From positions 1-56,141 of the forward strand of contig DAIDHM010000140.1 in the NCBI GenBank assembly GCA_027459705.1: DNA of 56,141 bases, in the 5' to 3' direction. The DNA is from Ktedonobacteria bacterium. Lineage in GTDB: Bacteria > Chloroflexota > Ktedonobacteria > Ktedonobacterales > JACDGC01. The translations under genes were made by a program, and so were the position numbers. The notes under the pieces are model-generated. The model had not been told where the DNA came from, did not search any database, and was given only the letters and a program-made list of their open reading frames with translations. Position 1 is the stretch's first letter. The number at the start of each line of letters is the position of its first letter. Below are positions 34,793 through 42,182 of the stretch, one piece after another.

Positions 34793-35278
34793 TTAGCCTG
34801 GTTTTTCACCTGTAGCCCTATCGACCAATGGGCGAAGAACGACCAGCGGAATGGCGCGCGCAGTCTGTTGCTGATAGCGTTGAAAGGTAGGATTGAGTCG
34901 CATGGCAATGGTTGCCAATCGCTCGCGCTCAGTGCCGCCAGCTTCTTCAGCATCAATGGTCATGATGCGCGCCTTCACCTGTATCGTGGTCCGGGGATGC
35001 CGGCGGAGATTGCGCAGCCAGATCGGATCTGTTGCGGCACCGTAGTTCGATGCGACAAGGATGTAGGCTTCGCCATCGGCAAAATAGGAGATGGGGGTCG
35101 TGCGTTGCTGGCCCGATTTAAAGCCAATCGTGGTCAACAAGAGTATGCGCGCTGGGCCGAGGCGATGCCCCACCATGCCACGCGTGAGTCGATAGAGCGC
35201 GATATGGATCCGCGCGAAGATCCGTTTGCCGCTGCGCGACAGGCGTCGCCGTAGTGGGATTCCTGAAGCTGTGGCCAT
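34793..35278 (-). CDS. Ddn-like deazaflavin (F420)-dependent nitroreductase-family protein
   Basis: A protein of 161 residues from the ATG at 35278. The open frame continues upstream to 35764 but that part does not look like the family. The core LLLTTIGFKSGQQRTTPISYFADGEAYILVASNYGAATDPIWLRNLRRHP is the F420-binding split-barrel signature of Ddn/FDOR-A proteins. These reduce quinones, nitroaromatics or unsaturated lipids with F420H2. Together with the LLM protein at 22347 it argues for F420 in this organism. Confidence 0.87.
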   Translation of the reverse strand: MATASGIPLRRRLSRSGKRIFARIHIALYRLTRGMVGHRLGPARILLLTTIGFKSGQQRTTPISYFADGEAYILVASNYGAATDPIWLRNLRRHPRTTIQVKARIMTIDAEEAGGTERERLATIAMRLNPTFQRYQQQTARAIPLVVLRPLVDRATGEKPG

Positions 35279-35380
35279 GATACATCGACCTCGTAGAAAA
35301 CGGTAGAATCCTTGAAACTGGCTGTTTCTCTGCCAAAGTAGCAGTGTCATATCTCCAGGAGATAGCCTGCTGGACTTTGT

Positions 35381-35746
35381 GTGCTCCCCAACGCATGCGT
35401 GGCAAGGTCGGTGACGGTTTGCGATCCTCATTATCGCATCGAAACGGGCATCGCGTTGCGGCACTATGGGGAAGAAAGCAAGAGCCTCATCCCGTTGTTG
35501 CGACACCCCCGCGACATCCCGCATGCTTCGAAATGCGTGCAACATATAGATTTCATGGAGTAGCCGGTCACTTATGCCGCCAGGCAGGCAGATCTGCTGG
35601 TGGTAATTGGATATCCCAAACCGTTGGCACGATTTTTGTCCCCCCATGGCCGCAATAACCTTCCCTGGCGGTCGGGGTCGATAGAGATGTCCCCACGAAG
35701 CACCTCTTGTGCGATGGCGATGTGTGCACGCTACAACACAACTTGA
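35381..35746 (+). pseudogene. Possible decayed gene with an in-frame amber stop
   Basis: In the 485-base gap 35279-35763 one plus-strand frame reads through 35381-35746 apart from a TAG at 35561-35563. Both halves have protein-like stretches (SVTVCDPHYRIETGIALRHYG; ADLLVVIGYPKPLARFL). I recognise no family, see no ribosome site, and cannot exclude chance. Confidence 0.2.
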
Positions 35747-35763
35747 TGATTCCTTCGCTCCCA

Positions 35764-36954
35764 TTATGGCAGCGTGTTGGTATCGATGACATTTAAAATG
35801 AACTGATTGGAATGATGTGGATCGGCTGCCGCCCAGGTGAGATAATGCCCTACCACACCTGGATCTGACGGGATATACACGGAGTCGTTATTAGAGATCA
35901 GCACATCGCGTTGTAGCTTGCGATCGAAGACCAGTAGCCGGTAAGGATCCACGCCTAACCATTCCACCAGGCGATCATTGAGTCCGATTCCACCCACACG
36001 ATCATTCTGCGATGTCGACTGATCCAACAAGATCCCGGTCTTGGTCATATCAGGAACAATCGCAGGGTAGTACCATACGGTGTTCCCATCGGAGGGGGTC
36101 ACAAGCACCTCGCCGTCGTTCATCTCCACTTCCCATGGGGTCACTTTCAGCGTCACCTGCTGTTGGGTTTGCAGATTCTTGAAGACGAGACCTGGGATGG
36201 AGGGGTCGCCCCAACACAGCCATGGCCAGGCAAGAATGGGGTTGGAAGAGTGCAAGCCCAGCCCGGTTTTGACCTGAGTCTGCAAGTTGTCGACGATGGC
36301 ACCCGCGCCACCATTGTTATCCAGGAAGCTCATGTACGCTACCTGCCCGTTGCTCGCTGAAGGAAACGAAAACTGGGGATTTTTCGGTGGCTGGCCATTG
36401 GGCATCTTGCCATCGTCCAGCAAGCGCAGTTCACCGGTCTGCATGTTGAGCGCGTAGATCTGCCAGTTTGAGGTGAGCGTCTCAAAGGTGATGCCATAGC
36501 CCTGTGCCCAAATAATCCACGGGTCCGTAAACGAGCAACCAACCATTTGATAATTGGAGGGTAAGGCGCGGAGTATGGTTATCTGGCCGGTACGTAAACT
36601 CATGAGAGCCAGCGACTGTTGTATAGGACCAGCAGGAATAGGAGTCTTCGGACTCGTGAAAGTGCCAATCTTGCCGCAAACTTGGTCGTCAGTGGTTAGA
36701 CCACCGGATGGTTGTTGAGCTGAGTAAAGAAATGTTTGATTGCCAAATTGCAGCGAGAATTGCCTGATGGATACATTCCCCCAGGCTTGCGACATCGAGA
36801 GCGGGGGGAGCGCGGGCGTCGCGCTGGGAGCCGGGGTATAGGTAGGGAGATACATGGGGGCTGGCGCGGTGACCCCAATAGGATGGGGGGTGGACGATTG
36901 CGAGCAGCCCACCAGGACGATGACAAGCGCCAGGACGGTGAGGCGAGTTTTCAT
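35764..36954 (-). CDS. Secreted lipoprotein, probably a beta-propeller
   Basis: A protein of 396 residues from the ATG at 36954. The signal peptide MKTRLTVLALVIVLVGC ends in a lipobox (LVGC, Cys17). A Pro/Thr/Ala-rich linker (about 25-55) follows. The rest shows repeats with WIIWAQGYG, IYALNMQTGEL, WPWLCWGDPS, RLVEWLG and YLTWAAAD at regular spacing, resembling the blades of TolB-like propellers. No enzyme motif. The start is preceded by an unusual hairpin in the ribosome-site spacer (36962-36996). The C39-like peptidase lies just upstream on the same strand. Confidence 0.75.
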   Translation of the reverse strand: MKTRLTVLALVIVLVGCSQSSTPHPIGVTAPAPMYLPTYTPAPSATPALPPLSMSQAWGNVSIRQFSLQFGNQTFLYSAQQPSGGLTTDDQVCGKIGTFTSPKTPIPAGPIQQSLALMSLRTGQITILRALPSNYQMVGCSFTDPWIIWAQGYGITFETLTSNWQIYALNMQTGELRLLDDGKMPNGQPPKNPQFSFPSASNGQVAYMSFLDNNGGAGAIVDNLQTQVKTGLGLHSSNPILAWPWLCWGDPSIPGLVFKNLQTQQQVTLKVTPWEVEMNDGEVLVTPSDGNTVWYYPAIVPDMTKTGILLDQSTSQNDRVGGIGLNDRLVEWLGVDPYRLLVFDRKLQRDVLISNNDSVYIPSDPGVVGHYLTWAAADPHHSNQFILNVIDTNTLP

Positions 36955-36961
36955 GTGTATC

Positions 36962-37001
36962 CGTACAGCTCGCCACACGGCGTGGCGAGCTGTACGCTCC
37001 T
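36962..37001 (-). promoter_or_regulatory. Ribosome-binding site with a hairpin in the spacer
   Basis: On the minus strand AAAGGAG ends at 36997. Next come a perfect 15-bp stem (36996-36982 and 36976-36962) with a five-base loop, then seven bases, then the ATG at 36954. When the stem forms, the gap from GGAG to ATG shrinks from 42 to 7 bases, an ideal spacing. No other ribosome site is close to the ATG. Confidence 0.55.
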
Positions 37002-37030
37002 TTCACAGGCAAGAGCACAACCGCGGGGTA

Positions 37031-38128
37031 TTACCAGATGAAAACAAAGGAATAACTCATCAGCGTGCTGGTCGAGATCGACGCGTAGGGTCCGTTCGGA
37101 TTCCAACCGGAAGCCGAGGAGTAGTCTGGTGAGTTGTAGACTGGGTCCGCGTAATAAGTCGTCGTCCCGCCGTTGGTGTCGTAGGTAATGGGGAGCCAGT
37201 GGGCGATTGTCACACCTGCTGGATAGTGAAAGATTCGAGAAGCACTGGCATCCACATATAACGAGATACCGTCGTTCAGATCCCATCCTGTGCCGATATC
37301 AGCGACGATATCGTTTTGAAAGTTACCGAAATTCGTTTCTTCGTTGTACCACCCCCCTTTGCCGCCGATGAACATGTTCAGTACCGTCGTCATAGGGCCT
37401 GGATCGGCACCCTGATTCGATGGATTGTTGAAATAGTTCGGACCGGCCAGGAGGTGTTCGTCTTGGTACGCATAGGCGTAAGGTTGTGAAGTGATGTATG
37501 GATCGTATGACAGCGTATCACTGCCATGCATGTTTGTTCCTGGCCATGCAAAACTATCCTCAACTAAGATGGTCGCGGCTGACGCGTTTCCACACCAGTT
37601 GGATTGTTCCTCAGGAAACTGTGCGGCATAGGTTGGGTTCTGGCATGTCGCTTGGACGCCTTTGCTTGTAATTGAGATACAAGAGGGTGACATGCCATTC
37701 TTCAACATACTTTGACTAACATAGGCGGCTTTTCGCTGATTGCCTTGAGCCAAGACCTTCGAGAGAATGGCAGTATTTCCCATGTGATGAGCCAGCATGA
37801 AATTCGTCATATGTTGCTCGTACACGCGCATCGTCTCAGCACCATGTACCATAGCGACATACTCATTGGCCAACTGCTGTTTCTCTTTGTTGAATGCTTG
37901 CTGGGTGTCTGTCAACTGAATTGGAGCGGTCGAGAAATCATTCAACGTCGAGATGGGCATGGGTGAAGGAGCCGGATTGGTCGCGGCAAAGGCGACTGCC
38001 TGTGGAAGAGCAAGCTGAGGTATGAACAGCGCTATCGCCAAAATGCCACCAGCCAGAAAGACGCGCCAGCGTTTGAAGAGGTGGGGTGTTGCACAAAAAA
38101 AACGGCATGGAGCCCTCCATTGAAACAA
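37031..38128 (-). CDS. Secreted C39-like (papain-fold) peptidase; start or frame uncertain
   Basis: Up to 365 residues. A signal peptide (about 20-48) ends near AFAAT. A helical segment (70-140) precedes a papain-like domain with Q175 and C179 in QSNWCGNASAATI, H310 in TIAHWLPITY and D328 in YYADPVY, the set of bacteriocin-type C39-like peptidases. The 5' end is odd. In this frame only a poor TTG (38128) is available. An ATG at 38108 with GGAGGG four bases upstream is in the next frame, separated by a run of eight A (38095-38102). With seven A that ATG would start this protein. An indel, slippage or sequencing error is possible. Confidence 0.7.
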   Translation of the reverse strand: MFQWRAPCRFFCATPHLFKRWRVFLAGGILAIALFIPQLALPQAVAFAATNPAPSPMPISTLNDFSTAPIQLTDTQQAFNKEKQQLANEYVAMVHGAETMRVYEQHMTNFMLAHHMGNTAILSKVLAQGNQRKAAYVSQSMLKNGMSPSCISITSKGVQATCQNPTYAAQFPEEQSNWCGNASAATILVEDSFAWPGTNMHGSDTLSYDPYITSQPYAYAYQDEHLLAGPNYFNNPSNQGADPGPMTTVLNMFIGGKGGWYNEETNFGNFQNDIVADIGTGWDLNDGISLYVDASASRIFHYPAGVTIAHWLPITYDTNGGTTTYYADPVYNSPDYSSASGWNPNGPYASISTSTLMSYSFVFIW

Positions 38129-38298
38129 AACAAACCGTACACAAACGAATCACCGCACGACGCGAACCATGATGCGAAGTATGTTCGACCAGATCCCACA
38201 CGTGTCAATGCCTAATGCGGCTCACATTCGTCATTTCACTGAATGAGTAAAATTCGCAGACGTGTTGAATAGCTGGCCAACAGTGCTTCGTGCTAGCG

Positions 38299-38327
38299 AT
38301 TGTAACATATCTTTTTATATTTATCAA
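38299..38327 (-). promoter_or_regulatory. Strong promoter for the peptidase–lipoprotein pair
   Basis: On the minus strand TTGATA (38327-38322), a 17-base spacer and TACAAT (38304-38299) with an extended TG. A second candidate, TTGACA (38208-38203) with CATACT after 19 bases, is closer to the gene. The AT-rich remainder of 38129-38475 shows nothing else. Confidence 0.65.
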
Positions 38328-38475
38328 GAGTTTGCCGAGTTATTTGTAATAACTTATTGAGGATGCGGAAATGTGCTGCGAGAGCGGATAATCCACTTTC
38401 AGCCATCTGAGAGTTTGCGATAGCAATAATTGCGATCAATACACATATCAGCTTCTAAGCCAAGCAGATGTAGGG

Positions 38476-38571
38476 CAGAGGCGTATGGGAGTCGAACCCA
38501 TCGGCGAACGCGCGCAGCGCCCGCCCAACCGTTTTGAAGACGGCGAAGGCCACCCGGCCCCAGACACCTCC
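38476..38571 (-). tRNA. selC: tRNA-Sec (UCA anticodon)
   Basis: On the minus strand, 96 bases. The acceptor stem has 8 bp (GGAGGTGT with ACGCCTCT, two wobbles), then two bases, then a 6-bp D stem GGGGCC/GGCCTT with a four-base GGGT loop. The 5-bp anticodon stem holds the loop CTTCAAA with anticodon TCA (38537-38535). A long variable arm and a T arm ATGGG-TTCGACT-CCCAT follow. The 8+5 acceptor/T helix and 6-bp D stem are diagnostic of bacterial tRNA-Sec. The discriminator is G and CCA is not encoded. It provides selenocysteine for UGA, and a candidate selenoprotein gene lies at 42183-42746. Confidence 0.95.
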
Positions 38572-38681
38572 ACGGCAATCATACCCTGTGCGATTGCTGG
38601 GCGTCAATCAGATCTCGCTCCATATGCTATCATGGTGAAGAGTTGTACGTAGTCCTCACTACCGTGGACGGAGAGTGGCAG

Positions 38682-39530
38682 ATGGCCATCCAGCACGTCG
38701 AAATCGTCTACCGCGACCATCATCCGCAAGCTGCTGAGCTTGCCCAGACACTGATCCGCGATATTGAGCGCCTTGGTGTGGCTGCGCGAGCAGAGTCTGC
38801 CACGACGTGGCAGAGCCCCGAGATGCATGAGGCAGAGAGCTTGATCATCGTCCTCGGTGGCGATGGGACGATCCTCGCGACCGCTCGCCAATGCGCGCGG
38901 CACGGGACGCCGATCCTGGGGGTCAATTTTGGTCATGTCGGGTTTCTGACGGAATTGCAGCCGGACGAAGTCGCCGCGCAACTGCCATATTATCTGCGGG
39001 GTGAATGTTGGGTGGACGAACGCATGATGCTCAACGCGAGCATCAGTGGCGTGACTGATGGTTCGCCGATACCGGCCCTCAACGATATCGTGGTGGTACG
39101 CGGCGATCAACCACGCATCATCCGGTTACGTGTCTGGATCAACAACGAATTTTATTCGAGCTTTACCGCTGACGGGGTCATCGTCGCGACCGCTACTGGT
39201 TCCACGGCATATAATCTTGCGGCTGGCGGACCAATTCTCCACCCTACCGTGCGTGGCAGTGTCCTCACGGCGATCGCGCCGCACCTCGCCGTTGACCGTC
39301 CGCTCGTGTTGGAGCCGGACGCGACCGTGCGTCTGGAATTGACCGAGGCCACCGGCGCGGCGATCATCTCCGCCGATGGGCAGATCACCATGGACCTACC
39401 CTCTGGTGCGAGCGTCACGATCACGCGGAGTCCGCATACCACGCGTTTCCTGCGTCGGCGATCGCAGAATCACTTCTTCCGCATCCTCAGTGAAAAATTG
39501 AGCGGCAATAGCGAACACGGTGGTGTTTGA
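38682..39530 (+). CDS. nadK: NAD kinase
   Basis: A protein of 282 residues from the ATG at 38682, which has GGAGA seven bases upstream. The frame is open upstream to 38643 but without a good start. The GGDGT motif (LGGDGTILATAR), the NFGHVGFLTE segment and the later FTADGVIVATATGSTAYNLAAGGPI are the NadK/PpnK signatures. It makes NADP+ from NAD+ with ATP or polyphosphate. A strong terminator begins on the base after the stop. It is divergent from the tRNA-Sec gene. Confidence 0.95.
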   Translation: MAIQHVEIVYRDHHPQAAELAQTLIRDIERLGVAARAESATTWQSPEMHEAESLIIVLGGDGTILATARQCARHGTPILGVNFGHVGFLTELQPDEVAAQLPYYLRGECWVDERMMLNASISGVTDGSPIPALNDIVVVRGDQPRIIRLRVWINNEFYSSFTADGVIVATATGSTAYNLAAGGPILHPTVRGSVLTAIAPHLAVDRPLVLEPDATVRLELTEATGAAIISADGQITMDLPSGASVTITRSPHTTRFLRRRSQNHFFRILSEKLSGNSEHGGV

Positions 39531-39581
39531 CATCGTCCCGGTATCGCCTCTCACTGTCTGCTAGGTGATACCGGGACGATG
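39531..39581 (+). terminator. Terminator hairpin directly after nadK
   Basis: A perfect 15-bp stem (39531-39545 and 39567-39581), extended by three inner pairs, starting on the base after the stop codon. Confidence 0.75.
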
Positions 39582-39647
39582 AACACGAGGAGGCTGCGTC
39601 TGCTCCATCTGGCAGAATTACCTGGGAGAAACTTGTTTACACGCTAC

Positions 39648-40184
39648 TTATGCAGTCGTCTGGGAGGCAGCCGACGACACTAATGGTTCGCCTTCTTCGT
39701 CTTCGCTCACTTCTTTGAGGTCTTTTGGATTGTCCAGGCGATCGATATAGAGAATGCCATCAAGATGGTCGATCTCATGCTGTAAAATACGCGCGTACCA
39801 GCCTTCAGCGGTGACCTTTACCGGTTCGCCTTTCTCATTGCGCCCTTTCACAACAATCTTGAGGGCGCGACGAATATTCTCGCCAATATAGCCGGGAATG
39901 CTCAGGCACCCTTCCTCGCCGCGTTCTTCCTCTTCGGACTTTTTGAGGATCTCTGGATTGACGAGGACAGCCTTCTGGCCTTCATATTCCGCGACAAGGA
40001 CCCGCAACGGGATGGCTACCTGTGGCGCGGCGAGGCCAACGCCCGGCGCATCTCGCATGGTCTCCCACATATCCGCGACCAACTTCTCCAGGAAGGCATC
40101 ATAGCGCGTCACTTTCTTGGCTTTTTCGCGTAAGATGTGCCCGTGTCGTCGATCATCCAGGGTTATGATTTTGCGGATGGCCAT
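39648..40184 (-). CDS. def: Peptide deformylase
   Basis: A protein of 178 residues from the ATG at 40184 with GGGAGA seven bases upstream. The three motifs are present: GVGLAAPQ (48-55), EGCLS (91-95) and HEIDH (136-140), which supply the metal ligands Cys93, His136 and His140 and the catalytic Glu137. It removes the formyl group from nascent proteins. The C-terminal tail is acidic (SEDEEGEP). The yggS-type and gpsA genes lie upstream on the same strand, about 130 bases away. Confidence 0.95.
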   Translation of the reverse strand: MAIRKIITLDDRRHGHILREKAKKVTRYDAFLEKLVADMWETMRDAPGVGLAAPQVAIPLRVLVAEYEGQKAVLVNPEILKKSEEEERGEEGCLSIPGYIGENIRRALKIVVKGRNEKGEPVKVTAEGWYARILQHEIDHLDGILYIDRLDNPKDLKEVSEDEEGEPLVSSAASQTTA

Positions 40185-40317
40185 CGCTTCGTCTCCCTCA
40201 CTCACTTTACGGCATCTCAAATGAAGTATATGATGCCTACATTGCTTTGACAACCATTGTTCAGCTTGCTGCTTATTTGCCAGCTTTTTGATCAACTCAC
40301 TCTGAACTATTGGCACC

Positions 40318-41025
40318 CTACCTCACCGTTGCTGGCGGGCGTTCGCCGAAGATCGCACGACCGACGCGCACATGCGTCGCGCCTTCCTGAATCGCCACCT
40401 CGAAATCATCGGTCATACCCATCGAGAGATCCTGCCAGTCGGGACCAACCATCGTACGCAGACGATCGCGCAATGCCCTGAGCGCCGCGAAGTAGGGGCG
40501 TGCCGCTTCTGGCGTGGCGACCTGTGGGGCAACGGCCATCAGCCCCTCACCACGCACATGCGGCAACGCGGCAATCTCTTCCGCAAGCCGCGGCGCATCC
40601 ACGAGCGCGACCCCGTGTTTTTGCTCTTCGTTGCCGATGTTGACCTGAAGCAGCACAGGCACAACCATTTCACGTTCTGCCGCGACACGCTCGATTGCGA
40701 GGGCGATCTCGTGGCTCTCGATGGTCTGAATGCGGTCGAATATCTCGAGTGCGGCGCGTACTTTATTGCGTTGCAACGGACCGATCATCTCCCACCGCAG
40801 CCCGGGTTCGACCGCGGCGAACTTCGCGCGCGCCTCCTGGACGCGGTTCTCGCCCACCACGCGCACTCCAAGCCGTGCTACCTCCGCGATCCGTTCAGGC
40901 GGGATCGTCTTCGTGACTGCTATCAATGTCACTTCCGTGGGGTGACGCTCAACCCGGGCACAGGCGGCGGCGATGCGCGCGCGTACCCTCGCCACATTGG
41001 TGGCCAGGTCTGCTAATTCGTTCAT
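40318..41025 (-). CDS. YggS-family pyridoxal phosphate homeostasis protein
   Basis: A protein of 235 residues. The PLP lysine lies in TLIAVTKTIPPERI, followed by VGENRVQEARAKF, WEMIGPLQRNK, LLQVNIGNEEQKHG and the C-terminal LSMGMTDDFEVAIQEGATHVRVGRAIFG, all typical of YggS/PLPBP. It holds PLP and keeps the free cofactor low, with effects on amino acid metabolism. Its ATG overlaps the gpsA stop by four bases, so translation is coupled. Confidence 0.94.
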   Translation of the reverse strand: MNELADLATNVARVRARIAAACARVERHPTEVTLIAVTKTIPPERIAEVARLGVRVVGENRVQEARAKFAAVEPGLRWEMIGPLQRNKVRAALEIFDRIQTIESHEIALAIERVAAEREMVVPVLLQVNIGNEEQKHGVALVDAPRLAEEIAALPHVRGEGLMAVAPQVATPEAARPYFAALRALRDRLRTMVGPDWQDLSMGMTDDFEVAIQEGATHVRVGRAIFGERPPATVR

Positions 41026-42038
41026 TGGGGGAGCCGATCCTGTTCTGGACGCGGATCGCGTTGCATCAATGCCGCCACCAGTGTCCGCGCGTCTTCGCCC
41101 TCGAAGAGCCGCGCGAGGATGCGCGTGATTGGCATCTCAATCGCATGTTTTGCCGCGATACGGAGAGCCGAATCTGCCGTCAAGACGCCCTCTGTTACGC
41201 TATGCCGCCCGGCTAACAATTCCGCCAAAGGTTTGCCCGTCGTGGTGAGTTCATAGCCCAACGAGTAATTGCGGCTGAGTCGACTGGAACAGGTGGCGAT
41301 CAAGTCGCCCAGCCCCGCCAACCCGGCCAGAGTCAGAGGCTGCCCCCCTTCGGCAATCGCCAGGCGCACGATCTCCGCCAGACCACGGGTCATCAGCGAC
41401 GCTTTGGCATTATCGCCGAACCCCAGGCCATCCGAGGCGCCGATTGCGATGGCGATAATATTCTTCAGCGCGCCTCCCAACTCCGTTCCGATAACATCCG
41501 ATGAGGTATAGACACGGAGATTGGCGGTCGTCAGACAGGTTTGCGCCAACTGGGCGGTCAACGGATGGGTGGACGCGATAACACTCGCGGCCGGTTTTCC
41601 TTCGACGATTTCGCGAGCCAGATTCGGACCAGAGAGGACGGCCAGGCGATCGCGTGGTCCTGCGGGCAATTCATCTGAGAGCACCTGTGTCATGCGCGCC
41701 AGGGTGTGTTGCTCGAAGCCTTTGCTGGCCGTGATGACCAGAGCATTCGATGCGATAAACGGCGCGGCGGCGCGAGCATTTAGGCGCATGTGTTGGGAAG
41801 GGACAACGAAGATGACGATCTCCGCTGACGCGAGGGCGACAGCCAGTTCCGCTGTAATCATCAGCTCAGTCGGGAGCGCGACACCAGGTAATAAATCGCG
41901 ATTTTCACGCGTAGTCCGCATCTCGCGCGCCCGTCGCGCATCATGTTCCCATAGTGTGACCGGTAGGCCTTTGTTGGTCAGCAAGACCGCAAGTGTGGTT
42001 CCCCAGGCGCCAGACCCCAAGATTGCGACGGTTGGCAT
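41022..42038 (-). CDS. gpsA: Glycerol-3-phosphate dehydrogenase [NAD(P)+]
   Basis: A protein of 338 residues. The N-terminal Rossmann motif ILGSGAWGTTLAVLLT, the central VLSGPNLAREI, the substrate block ELGGALKNIIAIAIGASDGLGFGDNAKASLMTRGLAEI and GLAGLGDLIATCSS are typical. It makes sn-glycerol-3-phosphate for phospholipids. GGAGAGGAGGG precedes the ATG. It heads an operon with the yggS-type gene and perhaps def. Confidence 0.96.
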   Translation of the reverse strand: MPTVAILGSGAWGTTLAVLLTNKGLPVTLWEHDARRAREMRTTRENRDLLPGVALPTELMITAELAVALASAEIVIFVVPSQHMRLNARAAAPFIASNALVITASKGFEQHTLARMTQVLSDELPAGPRDRLAVLSGPNLAREIVEGKPAASVIASTHPLTAQLAQTCLTTANLRVYTSSDVIGTELGGALKNIIAIAIGASDGLGFGDNAKASLMTRGLAEIVRLAIAEGGQPLTLAGLAGLGDLIATCSSRLSRNYSLGYELTTTGKPLAELLAGRHSVTEGVLTADSALRIAAKHAIEMPITRILARLFEGEDARTLVAALMQRDPRPEQDRLPQ

Positions 42039-42063
42039 GGCCGTCCCTCCTCTCCGCGAGCAT

Positions 42064-42072
42064 AGTATAGCA
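42064..42072 (-). promoter_or_regulatory. Extended -10 promoter of gpsA
   Basis: TGCTATACT on the minus strand (42072-42064), 25 bases before the ATG. No clear -35. Confidence 0.45.
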
Positions 42073-42136
42073 TGAGGAGATCGAGTGTTTCACCACCGTG
42101 CCGGCCTCGTGTGACTGCCTATGACGCTGACCGCGT

Positions 42137-42171
42137 GGAGACCGTGCGTCCATGCTGGATGCACGGTCTCC
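42137..42171 (-). terminator. Terminator hairpin after the AhpD-like selenoprotein gene
   Basis: A 15-bp stem with one wobble (42137-42151 and 42157-42171) and a five-base loop, 11 bases past the stop codon. Confidence 0.65.
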
Positions 42172-42182
42172 ACTCGAGGATC

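Noticed and set aside
35561-35563. TAG as pyrrolysine or programmed read-through
   Set aside because: No pylTSBCD genes and no recognised family around it. Decay or chance is simpler.
35279-35764. N-terminal extension of the Ddn-like protein
   Set aside because: The family begins near the ATG at 35278. The upstream residues are Cys/His/Arg-rich without family similarity.
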